From B1SED10-75 sp964636865 (GTDB taxonomy: Bacteria; Bacillota; Dethiobacteria; DTU022; PWGO01): 64,000 bases of DNA. Position 1 is the first letter of the stretch. Each line of letters begins with the position of its first letter. Shown in pieces: positions 18,375-27,375 of this stretch. Made by a program: the position numbers and the translations under genes. The stretch is from the NCBI GenBank assembly GCA_964636865.1, contig CAZWVJ010000006.1, positions 28,765 through 92,764 on the forward strand, written 5' to 3'. Under the pieces are notes generated by a model. That model ran no database searches. It saw only the letters and a list, made by a program, of their open reading frames with translations, and was not told where the DNA came from.

Positions 18375-19952
18375 CTACCCCTCATCTACCAAAGCCATCT
18401 TATTCAAGGGGAGGGGGGTGCCCACACCTATTCCGTCCCTGGTAAAAAACCAATCCACCGTCTCGTCATAAGCAAAATACCAGGTAGGGTAATGTAAGGT
18501 GTAGGAAGGTATTTCTTCGGCAAAAATGCGCTGCATCTCTTCTGCAAGTTCTTTCCTTTTTGATAAATCCATCTCCCTGGCCTGGCTTTGCAGCGCTTCT
18601 TTAAGGGGAGGATAATCATAACGGGTATTCAAATGGGGAGAAGCTTTCCCTAACATAAACCTCCAAAATATTTCCGGATCTCCTCCCAGGCCGCCATGAG
18701 CAGTAATAGCCATGTCATAATTCCAATCCCTTATACGATTATCAACCACGTTTCTTTCGGCACTCCTGGTTTCTATCTTAAGCCCTAACTCTTCCAGTTG
18801 CCCGGCCACTATTTCGGCTTCCCGGGAATAATCCGCCGCAGTTAAAAGCTCCAAGGACAAGGGCTCTCCATCTTCATCTTCGAATTCTTCACCCCGGAAG
18901 GAATAGCCCATTTCTTCAATCATACGGCGAGCTTTTTCCATATTTTGCTCATAGTCCGGAAGAGCATCTTCACCGGCAAACCAATAGCTGTCAGGGGAAA
19001 TCATGCCCGGGCTTCCGGGAATTCCGTGGCCACGCAAAGCTCTTTCCACCAGGTTCTCCAGGTCTATTGCCCGCGCTACCGCCTGTCGAAATTCTAATTG
19101 GTCAAAAGGCTCCCGGGTATGGTTAAACATAAGTTTCAGGTTAAAGTCGTGCTCCCCCTGGACCACTTCATAACCTGCATTTTCCAGAGTTTCTTTTGCT
19201 TCAGCTTCTACCATTGCATAATTTACATCGCCCCGCTGCAATGCCAAATGAGGATCGCTTACTTTAATGAACATTAATTGCTCTACCAGAGGCTCACCCA
19301 GATAATACTCCGGATTTGCCTCGTAACGATAAAGTCCCTCTTCTCTCCGGTATTTTTCCAGTTCGTAGGGTCCTGTACCTATCGCTGCTTCCGCAGTAGT
19401 AAATTCTTCCGGTTCATCCACTTCTTCCCATATATGGCGCGGCAGAATAGGCATTACTCCCGCCACATTATTCAAAAAAGGTGCATAAGGTTCTTCCAGG
19501 TATATTTTAACTGTGTGCTCATCCAATTTTTCAATATCTTTAATTTTCTCTATTTGCGCCCAATGCGAGGGATGCTTCTCATAATACTCGTAGGTAAAAA
19601 CCACATCTGCGGCAGAAAAAGATTCCCCATCATGCCAATTTACTCCTTCCCTAAGACTAAAGGTATAGCTAAGTTCATCTTCCGCAAAAGACCAATCTTT
19701 GGCCAGGGCCTCAGTAAAACCCTCGCTGTCTTTCCATACCAGTGTATCAAATAGGTAAGACAGGCGAAGATATCCCGGACCCCGGGGATAAGAAGTATAA
19801 GGCGTAGGGTAACCCCAATCACCGTCTTCATCGCCGATAATATAGGTTTCGGCAGAAGTATCTTCCGCAGGCGAACTTGAACAGGATATTCCTGTAACTG
19901 CCAGAACAACAATTAATAATGTGGCCAGGCCGATTACAAGTTTGTTTTTCAT
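18375..19952 (-). CDS. ABC transporter substrate-binding lipoprotein, family 5 (peptide/nickel)
   Basis: A 525-aa lipoprotein. The signal peptide ends in a lipobox-like TGISC, with Cys near residue 24. The mature protein has SBP_bac_5 features: SYTFSLREGVNWHDGESFSA, DVVFTYEY, GTGPYELEKY and FRQAVARAIDLENLV. The ligand cannot be read from the sequence; di/oligopeptides, nickel or metallophores are all bound by this family. The frame extends to a GTG at 19964, but GGAG fits the ATG at 19952. It is first in the operon of binding protein, permeases and fused ATPase. The mature part is strongly acidic. Confidence 0.92.
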   Translation of the reverse strand: MKNKLVIGLATLLIVVLAVTGISCSSSPAEDTSAETYIIGDEDGDWGYPTPYTSYPRGPGYLRLSYLFDTLVWKDSEGFTEALAKDWSFAEDELSYTFSLREGVNWHDGESFSAADVVFTYEYYEKHPSHWAQIEKIKDIEKLDEHTVKIYLEEPYAPFLNNVAGVMPILPRHIWEEVDEPEEFTTAEAAIGTGPYELEKYRREEGLYRYEANPEYYLGEPLVEQLMFIKVSDPHLALQRGDVNYAMVEAEAKETLENAGYEVVQGEHDFNLKLMFNHTREPFDQLEFRQAVARAIDLENLVERALRGHGIPGSPGMISPDSYWFAGEDALPDYEQNMEKARRMIEEMGYSFRGEEFEDEDGEPLSLELLTAADYSREAEIVAGQLEELGLKIETRSAERNVVDNRIRDWNYDMAITAHGGLGGDPEIFWRFMLGKASPHLNTRYDYPPLKEALQSQAREMDLSKRKELAEEMQRIFAEEIPSYTLHYPTWYFAYDETVDWFFTRDGIGVGTPLPLNKMALVDEG

Positions 19953-20024
19953 TATAAACTTCACTCCTTCATAGTTTGTTCAAGGGGATCCGGCAGCCTC
20001 AAAATCCCGGTAACTTAAAAAAAT

Positions 20025-20618
20025 CTAAATGCAGTCCGGGCAAGCAAATTTGCCCTGCTTAACCCTTGCCCTTGGTTCCATAACTCCTTCTCCACAAAAA
20101 GCACACTGAATAGTTTCAAAAATGCGTGCTTTGGGAGGTATATCCAGCGGAACTGTTTGCACTTCCATAATATTTTCCAGGGGTTCCTGAAGCATTTTAT
20201 CAGTGAGCTGTTGGTGCAGTTCCTGAAACCGGCGTTTCTCTTCCGGTGAAACCTCCTCCGTAAAAACTATTTTCCTTAATTCCGCCCACTCCGGTGGCGC
20301 TAAATTATTAAGGGCATCATACTTTAAAACACACCGTATCCCTTTATCCCGGCTTCTTACTCCAAAAGTAAAAGCTTGTTTTCCCAAGTCACGGTAAATA
20401 AAATTACCTTTGCCAAAAGTACAACCGGTGAGCACTTGCACAGCATCAGCACCGCAAGCATCAGTTTCTACTATGGCCACCAATTCCTCGTCTTCTGATC
20501 TTTCTTGGTCCAAGCGCTTAAGGGCTTCCTGGGCAGCTCGGTAACCCATGGCTAATCCCGGGCATGTGTGCCCATGAAAATCTACAACTTTTTCCCACGG
20601 AGACATTTCATTACACAA
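20025..20618 (-). CDS. FmdE family protein with C-terminal zinc ribbon
   Basis: The 197-aa protein has the FmdE domain: FHGHTCPGLAMGYRA near residue 14, ETDACGADAVQVLTGC near residue 51, then GKGNFIYRDLGK. CAFCGEGV and CPDC at the C-terminus form a zinc ribbon. FmdE proteins are named for formylmethanofuran dehydrogenase operons but occur widely in anaerobes with an unclear, possibly metal- or pterin-related, role. The start is TTG: GGAGG lies seven bases before it, while the next ATG lacks a site. The gene is 73 bp upstream of the substrate-binding gene on the same strand, which may hint at a metal-linked substrate. Confidence 0.85.
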   Translation of the reverse strand: MCNEMSPWEKVVDFHGHTCPGLAMGYRAAQEALKRLDQERSEDEELVAIVETDACGADAVQVLTGCTFGKGNFIYRDLGKQAFTFGVRSRDKGIRCVLKYDALNNLAPPEWAELRKIVFTEEVSPEEKRRFQELHQQLTDKMLQEPLENIMEVQTVPLDIPPKARIFETIQCAFCGEGVMEPRARVKQGKFACPDCI

Positions 20619-20791
20619 GTCGATTCCTCCTTATCAATTAACAATTGTTTAAGCAACTAATTAGTGTTACTTTTCTTTAATATCGTAACACATATTGAGC
20701 AAAAACAAAAGTTTTTTATCATTTTTTTATTAACTTTTTTATTAACGAAAAAGATTTTGCTCACAGCGATATATTTTTCAGCACCAAACAC

Positions 20792-20830
20792 AAAAATCCC
20801 CTTTATTAATACGTAATAAAGGGGATTTTT
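20792..20830 (-). terminator. Bidirectional intrinsic terminator after fba
   Basis: A perfect 17-bp inverted repeat (AAAAATCCCCTTTATTA / TAATAAAGGGGATTTTT) with a 5-nt loop. T-runs at both ends let it act in either direction. It lies 31 bp downstream of the aldolase gene. Confidence 0.9.
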
Positions 20831-20860
20831 GCACATTTTTTGCAAATATTATCCTAAATT

Positions 20861-21790
20861 TTAAGCCTTATTTTCGCAGCCTAAAACATTAATAATTTTA
20901 TGTTTTACTACCTCACTAATAGCCTCTCGAGCGGGGCGAAGATACTTTCGCGGGTCAAAGTCGCCGGGATTTTCACCCATATGCTCTCTGATCTTGGCCG
21001 TAAATGCAAGCCGTAGATCGGTATCAATATTTATTTTGCAAACAGCCATCTGCGACGCTTTTCTCAACATATCCTCCGGAACCCCTTGAGCGCCGGATAT
21101 ATTGCCGCCATATTTGTTTATCTTCTCCACATACTCAGGCATTACCGAAGAAGCGCCATGTAACACTATAGGGAAGCCCGGCACTCTTTTCTGAATTTCC
21201 TCCAGAATATCGAACCGAAGTGTTGGTTCTCCCTTAAATTTATAAGCCCCGTGACTGGTACCTATAGCTATGGCCAGGGAATCTACCCCGGTTCTTTCCA
21301 CAAATTCTTGCACTTCATCAGGGTCAGTAAATAAAGCATCTTCTTCAGAAACATTAACCGCATCTTCAATACCGGCCAGGCGCCCCAGCTCTCCTTCCAC
21401 TACTACACCCCTTTCATGGGCATAGTCTACTACCCTTTTGGTTATTTCAATATTTTCTTCAAACGAATAATGTGAACCATCGATCATGACAGAGGAAAAA
21501 CCGCCATCAATAACCGCTTTGCATATCTCGAAACTTTCTCCGTGATCCAGATGTAAGCATACAGGCAAGTTCGTTTCTTCCAGGGCTGCTTCCACCAGCT
21601 TCATCAAATAAGTGTGGTTGGCATACTTCCTAGCTCCCGCCGAAACTTGCAAAATTAACGGCGCATTTAATTCCTTGGCCGACTCGGTGATACCCTGGAT
21701 AATTTCCATGTTATTCACATTAAATGCTCCAATAGCGTAACCACCATCATAAGCCTTTTTGAACATTTCTTCTGAATTAACAATGGGCAT
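20861..21790 (-). CDS. fba: Class II fructose-bisphosphate aldolase
   Basis: Zinc-dependent aldolase of glycolysis and gluconeogenesis in the cytoplasm, 309 aa. Motifs: AIGAFNVNNME, CLHLDHGESFE (zinc-binding His pair and catalytic Asp), MIDGSH, VEGELGRLAG, GTSHGAYKF and VLHGASS (phosphate binding), KINIDTDLR. It stands alone between the terminator at 20792 and a 267-bp gap. Confidence 0.95.
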   Translation of the reverse strand: MPIVNSEEMFKKAYDGGYAIGAFNVNNMEIIQGITESAKELNAPLILQVSAGARKYANHTYLMKLVEAALEETNLPVCLHLDHGESFEICKAVIDGGFSSVMIDGSHYSFEENIEITKRVVDYAHERGVVVEGELGRLAGIEDAVNVSEEDALFTDPDEVQEFVERTGVDSLAIAIGTSHGAYKFKGEPTLRFDILEEIQKRVPGFPIVLHGASSVMPEYVEKINKYGGNISGAQGVPEDMLRKASQMAVCKINIDTDLRLAFTAKIREHMGENPGDFDPRKYLRPAREAISEVVKHKIINVLGCENKA

Positions 21791-22057
21791 GATTATCAGC
21801 TCCTTTTAATATAATATCTTCATATTCAAAACTATAATGTAAAATTTTGACCTCTTTTTCTTCTTTTCATACTTTAATCATAAGTACTGGCTGTTTAATT
21901 TTCAACCATTTCTCACAATCTGTCCGTAAGCCTACAATTTATTAACCCTGACACTGCAATCGCTATTATATATTCCAATTTCAAAAGGAGAGGATTCCAT
22001 GTTATATTTTTGATAATTGGCCTTCTGAAATTAATATTAACTCATTTAAGTTAATCT

Positions 22058-22474
22058 TTAACGGTTTATATTTCTTTTAATATCTTTTACTTCATAGTAA
22101 ATATAAAATAATAACAAGATAATTTCCAGGTATATTCTAAAAAGAATTATAACGATGAGAGCGCCAAGAGGAGCAAATATCAAGGCAGCAATAAAATTTC
22201 CCCAGTTGCCATAAGGGCCAAGGGCAGCACCCAGGGCACTTATAATTATAGCCAGAGCCGCAAGTCCAATGCCCACAACCCCCAGGATGAAAACCACCCG
22301 GATTACATTGGGGGTAACCATTTCCTTTATGTCAAAATCAAACAAGGAAGTAAAAAATTTTTTGCTTCCCGGCTCTGAAGCCGAGAATTCACCCGGTTTA
22401 CTATCAGAAACGCCGCAAGTCGGACAAAAAGTTTCATCCGGAAACTCTTCATTACATTTACTGCAGTAAGCCAC
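22058..22474 (-). CDS. Membrane protein with N-terminal zinc ribbon
   Basis: A protein of unknown function, about 138 aa. An N-terminal zinc ribbon (CSKCNEEFPDETFCPTCG) is followed by about three hydrophobic segments (VIRVVFILGVVGIGLAALAI, FIAALIFAPLGALIVIILF, IILLLFYIYYEV). I take the GTG at 22474 as the start: GGGGAGG lies seven bases upstream, whereas the TTG at 22480 would touch it. Zinc-ribbon membrane proteins of this sort often act as small regulatory or scaffold proteins; no specific role can be given. Confidence 0.7.
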   Translation of the reverse strand: MAYCSKCNEEFPDETFCPTCGVSDSKPGEFSASEPGSKKFFTSLFDFDIKEMVTPNVIRVVFILGVVGIGLAALAIIISALGAALGPYGNWGNFIAALIFAPLGALIVIILFRIYLEIILLLFYIYYEVKDIKRNINR

Positions 22475-22869
22475 TGTCAAACCTCCCCTTAAATTCTATT
22501 ATCGTTTCTTTTATTTCCCCGAGCAATTATAGTTATGAAAAAAATTATTTTTCCATCAGTTATAGATTTTTTAATATCTTATCAGTTGATTCCTCTTCTC
22601 TGTGTTATTATACAAACCCTTTTTCTTCTAATAAATTAAGACATGAAAAATAACAATTATTACTATACTACTGGAAAAGCTGCCAGATGGATATTTATAT
22701 GTCAAGACGACACCAATGGGAAAATGAAGTAAAAGACTACCAAATACTAAAATACTATATGCTAACCCCGCATTTGAATCCATCATAGGGCTAAAAAAAG
22801 AAGAACTCGTGGACAAAAGTTTTTCGGAAATAATAGTAGAAGAACAACTACAAACAAATAAAATAAGTA

Positions 22870-23040
22870 TTAATGGAGAGGATAAAAAGGCATACCTTTG
22901 GTGTTTCCAAAATACTGGAACATTTTGGTACTTCCACAATCATTGCATACAACGTTTAGCCCTTTTTCTTTTTCTGCAACAGTCGCCCTTACCTCTTTTG
23001 TTTGGCGGCAATCCTCACAAATAAAATCATAAACAGGCAT
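22870..23040 (-). CDS. FmdB family zinc-ribbon protein
   Basis: A short protein of 56 aa beginning MPVYDFICEDCRQ with a second pair in CNDCGSTKMFQYFG. This is the putative regulatory zinc-ribbon family FmdB, of unknown function. AGGAGG lies seven bases before the ATG at 23040, so the longer in-frame extension upstream is not used. It sits alone between hypothetical and cell-wall genes. Confidence 0.85.
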   Translation of the reverse strand: MPVYDFICEDCRQTKEVRATVAEKEKGLNVVCNDCGSTKMFQYFGNTKGMPFYPLH

Positions 23041-23103
23041 ACAACAACCTCCTTTGATTTTAATAATTATCCACGAACCAAACATTTTAAAAAGCAGCGC
23101 TTG

Positions 23104-24651
23104 TTACTTCTCTTCCATTTGCTTCATAATCTCTTCCCCTATAGCGTTTGCGCCACCAAATATAAATACATGGGGAAGTAAATCTGATGATAATGAATTC
23201 AGATAATCAACCACTGACAGGGGCATATCTGTAGGTCCGGCAAGCAACATCGGAGCTTCAAGGGTAGCCGCATAGGCTCCACCGCTTAAAGCGTCGGGAA
23301 AATCTAAACCACTGGCAATGGTAACATTAGAAGGCCCCTCAAAAAACCTTTCCGCTAAATTCACCGCAGTCTCCCACCGATTATTCCCCGCAATACGCTC
23401 ACCGGCACCGGATTCTTCATATACTTCCTCACTGAGAACAGAGGCGCCTCCCACAACATAGACCTCCTCTAAATCATCCTTATAGCTTCTCAAAAATTCC
23501 TCCGTCTTTACATCCAAAGAGGAAGAAGGAGACAGCAAAGTTATACCTCCCCCGCTGGCAGCCACACTGGAGACAGCTAACGCATCAGGAAAATTCTCTC
23601 CCGTAGCCATAAAAACAGGAAAATTGCCTTCCTCCTTTTTCAAAAACTTTTTCCCTACCTTCACCGCAGTTTCATAACGATCGTTCCCGGCAAGCCTTTT
23701 CACTTCATAATCATAGTTTTCTTCTATCTCATATTGAACCTCCGCAGAAATAGCTGCATCACCGCCTAAAATATAAACAGTGCCATCAGACCGTAGTACA
23801 CGTTCTATTTCTGCAGCAGTATCATCATGCAACCTATCCGCAGGGGTAAGCAAAAGAGGGCCATTGCTGTGATAAGCAAAGGGGCTCCCCGCCAAAGCAT
23901 CGGAAAATTCATCTCCCCGTGCCAAAACCACCGCATCCGCCGATTGAGAATTGGGAAACGCTTCCCGGCTTATCTCCATCGCCGTCCGGTAGCGCGATTC
24001 TCCGAAAATACGATTCTTTGATTTAACAGATACAAGGACCTCCGTTCTTAATAACCCCCGGAGAAAATCATTAACAATACTTTCTCCATAAGTTGAAGAC
24101 GGAGCCCATCTACCTCCGAGTTCTTCTACATATTTAATTGTCCCGGCCCAACTGGTAGTCAATACTACATAATATCTTCCATGGGGTTCACCCACAGGGT
24201 CAATATCTACATAAGCTCCAATATGATTAAAATGGCCACGGACGCCATCTTCCGGAGTGTCGAATTTTTCATGAGCGTCAGGGCAATCACAGGGCCCTCC
24301 CTCTGCTGTTTTGATGCCGGCCCAATTGTTAAAACAAGGCTCCACGACGCCGCCATATCTACCAAAAGCTGTTTCCTTGGCTGACTGCGCATAGAGAACT
24401 TCCGGCCTGATACCCATTAACCTGCCATACTCCCAGTAAGTTGGCGCAATATCTATAAACCTCTGGTGAGCATCCCTGCTTTGAGCCCATTTTTGCGCTT
24501 GAGAAACAGAAATTTCCGGTTCACCTATTATAGGAGTTTTAGAAGAACAAACATTAATTTCTTCAGTCCATAAAACCTCATGCCCTAAAGCCAGGGAAAA
24601 AAATAGGGCTACCACACAAATAATTAAAGTGTAACTTATTTTTTTTACCAT
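23104..24651 (-). CDS. Secreted glucosaminidase-like protein with three CWB2 wall-binding repeats
   Basis: The 515-aa protein has a signal peptide (residues 1-23) and a lysozyme-like/glucosaminidase domain (about 55-205: YAQSAKETAFGRYGG, NNWAGIK, GVRGHFNHIGAYVD). Three cell-wall-binding repeat 2 units follow (about 215-510), each with RxxGxxRxETA and FPDALA-type motifs. It probably cuts peptidoglycan glycan strands while bound to wall polymers. The CWB2 half is very similar to that of the next gene upstream. It starts 26 bp after that gene, so the pair is likely co-transcribed. Confidence 0.88.
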   Translation of the reverse strand: MVKKISYTLIICVVALFFSLALGHEVLWTEEINVCSSKTPIIGEPEISVSQAQKWAQSRDAHQRFIDIAPTYWEYGRLMGIRPEVLYAQSAKETAFGRYGGVVEPCFNNWAGIKTAEGGPCDCPDAHEKFDTPEDGVRGHFNHIGAYVDIDPVGEPHGRYYVVLTTSWAGTIKYVEELGGRWAPSSTYGESIVNDFLRGLLRTEVLVSVKSKNRIFGESRYRTAMEISREAFPNSQSADAVVLARGDEFSDALAGSPFAYHSNGPLLLTPADRLHDDTAAEIERVLRSDGTVYILGGDAAISAEVQYEIEENYDYEVKRLAGNDRYETAVKVGKKFLKKEEGNFPVFMATGENFPDALAVSSVAASGGGITLLSPSSSLDVKTEEFLRSYKDDLEEVYVVGGASVLSEEVYEESGAGERIAGNNRWETAVNLAERFFEGPSNVTIASGLDFPDALSGGAYAATLEAPMLLAGPTDMPLSVVDYLNSLSSDLLPHVFIFGGANAIGEEIMKQMEEK

Positions 24652-25600
24652 AAGAAAGCTCCTTGTATTTTGATTTTTAATACAATACTCTTACCAATTT
24701 AGCATAAATTATGTCTAAAACACTTTCCCTTATAGCATTTGAACCACCATATATATTTACTGCGGGTAAATTCGGATTTTTTGTTTCTAAATGAGCCATA
24801 ACGGCTTCGGAAAGATTATCAAGCCCGGTAAGCACCACCGGAGCTTCAAGAGTAGCCGCATGGGCTCCACCGCTTAAAGCATCGGGAAAATCTAAACCAC
24901 TGGCAAAGGTAACATCGGAAGGTTCCTCAAAGAACCTTTCCGCCAACTTCACCGCAGTTTCCCACCGATTATTCCCCGCAATACGCTCACCGGCTCCGCA
25001 TTGTTCATATACTCTCTCACTGAGGGCAGAGGTACCTCCCACAACATAGACCTCTTCTAAATCATCCTCATAGCTTACCAAAAATTCTGCTGCCTTCACC
25101 TCCAGTGACGAAGAAGAGGAAAGCAATATTATGCCCCCCCGACTGGCAGCAGCACTGGCCACAGCTAATGCATCAGGGAAATTCTCTCCCGTGGCCATAA
25201 AAACAGGAAAACTGCCTTCCTTATCTTCCAAAAACTTTTCCGCTATCTTAACAGCAGTTTCACAACGATCATCACCGGCAAGCCTTTTAACTTCATGATT
25301 AAAGTTTTCTTCTATCTCATCTTGAACTTCCGCAGAAATAGCAGCATCACCGCCTAAAATATAAACAGTACCATCAGACTGCAGAACACGTTCTATCTCA
25401 TCAGCAGTATCATTATGCAATCTATCCTCAGGGGTAAGCAAAAGTGGGCCATTACTGTGATAAGCAAACGGACTACCCGCCAGAGCATCGGGAAAGTCAT
25501 CTCCCCGCGCCAATACCACCACCTCTGCCGATTGAGAATTAGAAAAAGCTTCCCGGCTTATTTCCACTGCAGTCCGGTAACGATTATCTCCATGAATACG
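23104..25600. repeat. Duplicated CWB2-coding segment (about 0.9 kb, two direct copies)
   Basis: The CWB2-coding 3' parts of two neighbouring genes (about 23104-24010 and 24690-25600) are closely similar at nucleotide level, offset by about 1588 bp. Long stretches are nearly identical, for example the parts encoding SNGPLLLTP and SDGTVYILGGDAAISAEV. The last quarter of each copy is less similar. Recent duplication or gene conversion is likely. Confidence 0.7.
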
Positions 25601-26911
25601 TGAAACATCCGCAGTTTTAATAAAATGTTCCATTAAATGTTCCACACCATCTCTTATTTCAGAAAATTTATCATACAAATTATTCCCCGGGCAGCTTGTA
25701 TTGCCTACATCTCTATGACCGCATATGCGAGGAACATTATTTTTACCTCCTATGCTGGCTGAACCCAGTGGAGTTAGTGAATACTGGCTAAAACGCCAGG
25801 CAATTAATTTTTCCAGGCTGGACAAAGCCTCACCGGTGGGGTAGCCGGAATCAATCGCACTATAACCCGGTTGAAACTGCCCTATTAATGAAATCCCAAC
25901 ACTGGCCTGATTATTCCCCGAGCCGGCATGCGCTCCCTGCACATCCTGAAATTCCAGGTTATAATTTTCCCGGCCTTCATAAATGTTACCTTCATGGTCT
26001 ATAAGAAAGTTATAACCGATATCCCACCAGTCTCTATTAATCGCATGATGATACCAAATATTTCTGACAACCTGCTCGGGGTTAGAAGGCTCGTTTTCAG
26101 TAGCAGTATGATGGATCACAGCATGAGATACGTCTATAATGGGATATTCGGAAGGATCTCTGTAATTACCATCATCTTCATCTTTGCTTAAATCTCCTCC
26201 CCACTCTTCTCTCCTGATAATATTAGGCATATTATTATAAGAAGTAGATAAGGGAAACAGCAAAGGCCTGATAGAACTCGCCAGAGTGGCATCATTCAAA
26301 GATAACTCTTCATCCTTTGTATTGCTTTTAGGTTTGTCATCTTTTTCTAAAGAGCCATCGGCTACTGAAACCTTTATATGATCAATTTCTTCATTTGCAG
26401 GAAGCTTAAACAATATTTCAAAAGAAGTATGAGGAGTATCTCCTTTTGTTAAATATAAATCAGACCAGCGCAAACCGGATGGGTTTTCCTCCGTCCGGCT
26501 ATCCAAAACTAACTCATGCCATTTTCCATACTGCCCGTTATTTTCTTTAGTGCGCACCTTGATCATATATTCTTCGAGGTTTAAAGATTCATCTACGGTG
26601 GAATCTGAGGAAGACTCCCCTCCTATTCCTATGCTTAAACCTGTAAAGGGAATCTCTGATTTACGTTCAAATCTATATGGCTTATCTTTCTCATATCCTT
26701 CCTGTAAAAACCATTTAAAATCCGCAGAAGGCATACCTGTTTTTTCTTCATTCAATTCAACCAAAGGATCACCGGCTTCTTGATATCCATCTGTATGCTT
26801 GCTAGCAGCTTCCACCGGTTCTATAATAATTATAATTAATAAAACTAAAGCTATACAATAACAAAACTTGAATTTTTTTAGGTAATTCAAGCCAAGCTCC
26901 TCCTTTTTCAT
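24677..26911 (-). CDS. N-acetylmuramoyl-L-alanine amidase (PGRP/amidase_2) with three CWB2 repeats
   Basis: The 744-aa secreted protein has an N-terminal hydrophobic segment (about 17-34) followed by an acidic region of about 180 residues without a recognised domain. A zinc amidase domain spans about 225-425: REEWGG, AVIHHTATEN with zinc His, YNFLIDHEGNIYEGR, and GHRDVGNTSCPG with zinc His and Cys. Three CWB2 units cover about 438-740. It would cleave the bond between muramic acid and L-alanine. Together with the downstream glucosaminidase it forms a wall-remodelling pair. Confidence 0.9.
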   Translation of the reverse strand: MKKEELGLNYLKKFKFCYCIALVLLIIIIIEPVEAASKHTDGYQEAGDPLVELNEEKTGMPSADFKWFLQEGYEKDKPYRFERKSEIPFTGLSIGIGGESSSDSTVDESLNLEEYMIKVRTKENNGQYGKWHELVLDSRTEENPSGLRWSDLYLTKGDTPHTSFEILFKLPANEEIDHIKVSVADGSLEKDDKPKSNTKDEELSLNDATLASSIRPLLFPLSTSYNNMPNIIRREEWGGDLSKDEDDGNYRDPSEYPIIDVSHAVIHHTATENEPSNPEQVVRNIWYHHAINRDWWDIGYNFLIDHEGNIYEGRENYNLEFQDVQGAHAGSGNNQASVGISLIGQFQPGYSAIDSGYPTGEALSSLEKLIAWRFSQYSLTPLGSASIGGKNNVPRICGHRDVGNTSCPGNNLYDKFSEIRDGVEHLMEHFIKTADVSRIHGDNRYRTAVEISREAFSNSQSAEVVVLARGDDFPDALAGSPFAYHSNGPLLLTPEDRLHNDTADEIERVLQSDGTVYILGGDAAISAEVQDEIEENFNHEVKRLAGDDRCETAVKIAEKFLEDKEGSFPVFMATGENFPDALAVASAAASRGGIILLSSSSSLEVKAAEFLVSYEDDLEEVYVVGGTSALSERVYEQCGAGERIAGNNRWETAVKLAERFFEEPSDVTFASGLDFPDALSGGAHAATLEAPVVLTGLDNLSEAVMAHLETKNPNLPAVNIYGGSNAIRESVLDIIYAKLVRVLY

Positions 26912-27039
26912 TAACCTTACTATAAATAAACTTCCTGACTATAGCTTAACCATGCATCTTTTACTTTCTTTCAAATAATCCAAATATATTCCCTCCGGGT
27001 GGAAACCCCTACATCAATCACTTACAAATATACCATTTT

Positions 27040-27074
27040 AAAAAGCTGGAAGCTTAGCTATTAAAGCTTCCAGC
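27040..27074 (-). terminator. Intrinsic terminator of tRNA-Leu
   Basis: GCTGGAAGCTT and AAGCTTCCAGC form a perfect 11-bp stem with an 8-nt loop. TTTTT follows on the minus strand, directly after the tRNA 3' end. Confidence 0.85.
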
Positions 27075-27075
27075 C

Positions 27076-27162
27076 TGGTGCGAGCGAAGGGACTTGAACC
27101 CCCACGGGCGAATGCCCACTAGGTCCTGAACCTAGCGCGTCTGCCGATTCCGCCACGCTCGC
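27076..27162 (-). tRNA. tRNA-Leu (anticodon CAG)
   Basis: 87 nt including an encoded CCA end. The 7-bp acceptor stem is GCGAGCG/CGCTCGC. The anticodon loop TTCAGGA gives CAG, which reads CUG. A long variable arm (TGGGCATTCGCCCG region) marks the class II tRNA, and the T loop GTTCAAGTCC is normal. Confidence 0.95.
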
Positions 27163-27375
27163 CCAATGTTATTATATTCTATAGCTTAGCTTTTTCGTAC
27201 AGTATACATCATACTTTCCATAAATGCAATAAACAGTCTTACTTCCTTCCCTAACCTAATATTATCATTTAAATAATTCACCTACAAATATTACACTCAT
27301 AGATGGGTAATTAATCTATCTTTTCCTGAGATAACCCCCTGGATAACAACACAATCAAACATTTTTTTAGTATTA

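Larger units (their letters stand above)
26912..27375. other. 464-bp region holding a tRNA gene
   Basis: Contains tRNA-Leu (27076-27162) and its terminator (27040-27074). The remaining roughly 210 bp on the lipid-kinase side and 130 bp on the amidase side are AT-rich, with nothing else I can support. Confidence 0.6.

Noticed and set aside
22628..22939. Minus-strand 103-codon hydrophobic frame overlapping the FmdB-like gene
   Set aside because: Its 5' part is the FmdB-like gene read in another frame, and no ribosome site precedes the later methionines. The hydrophobic 3' part could be a small membrane protein, but nothing supports it.
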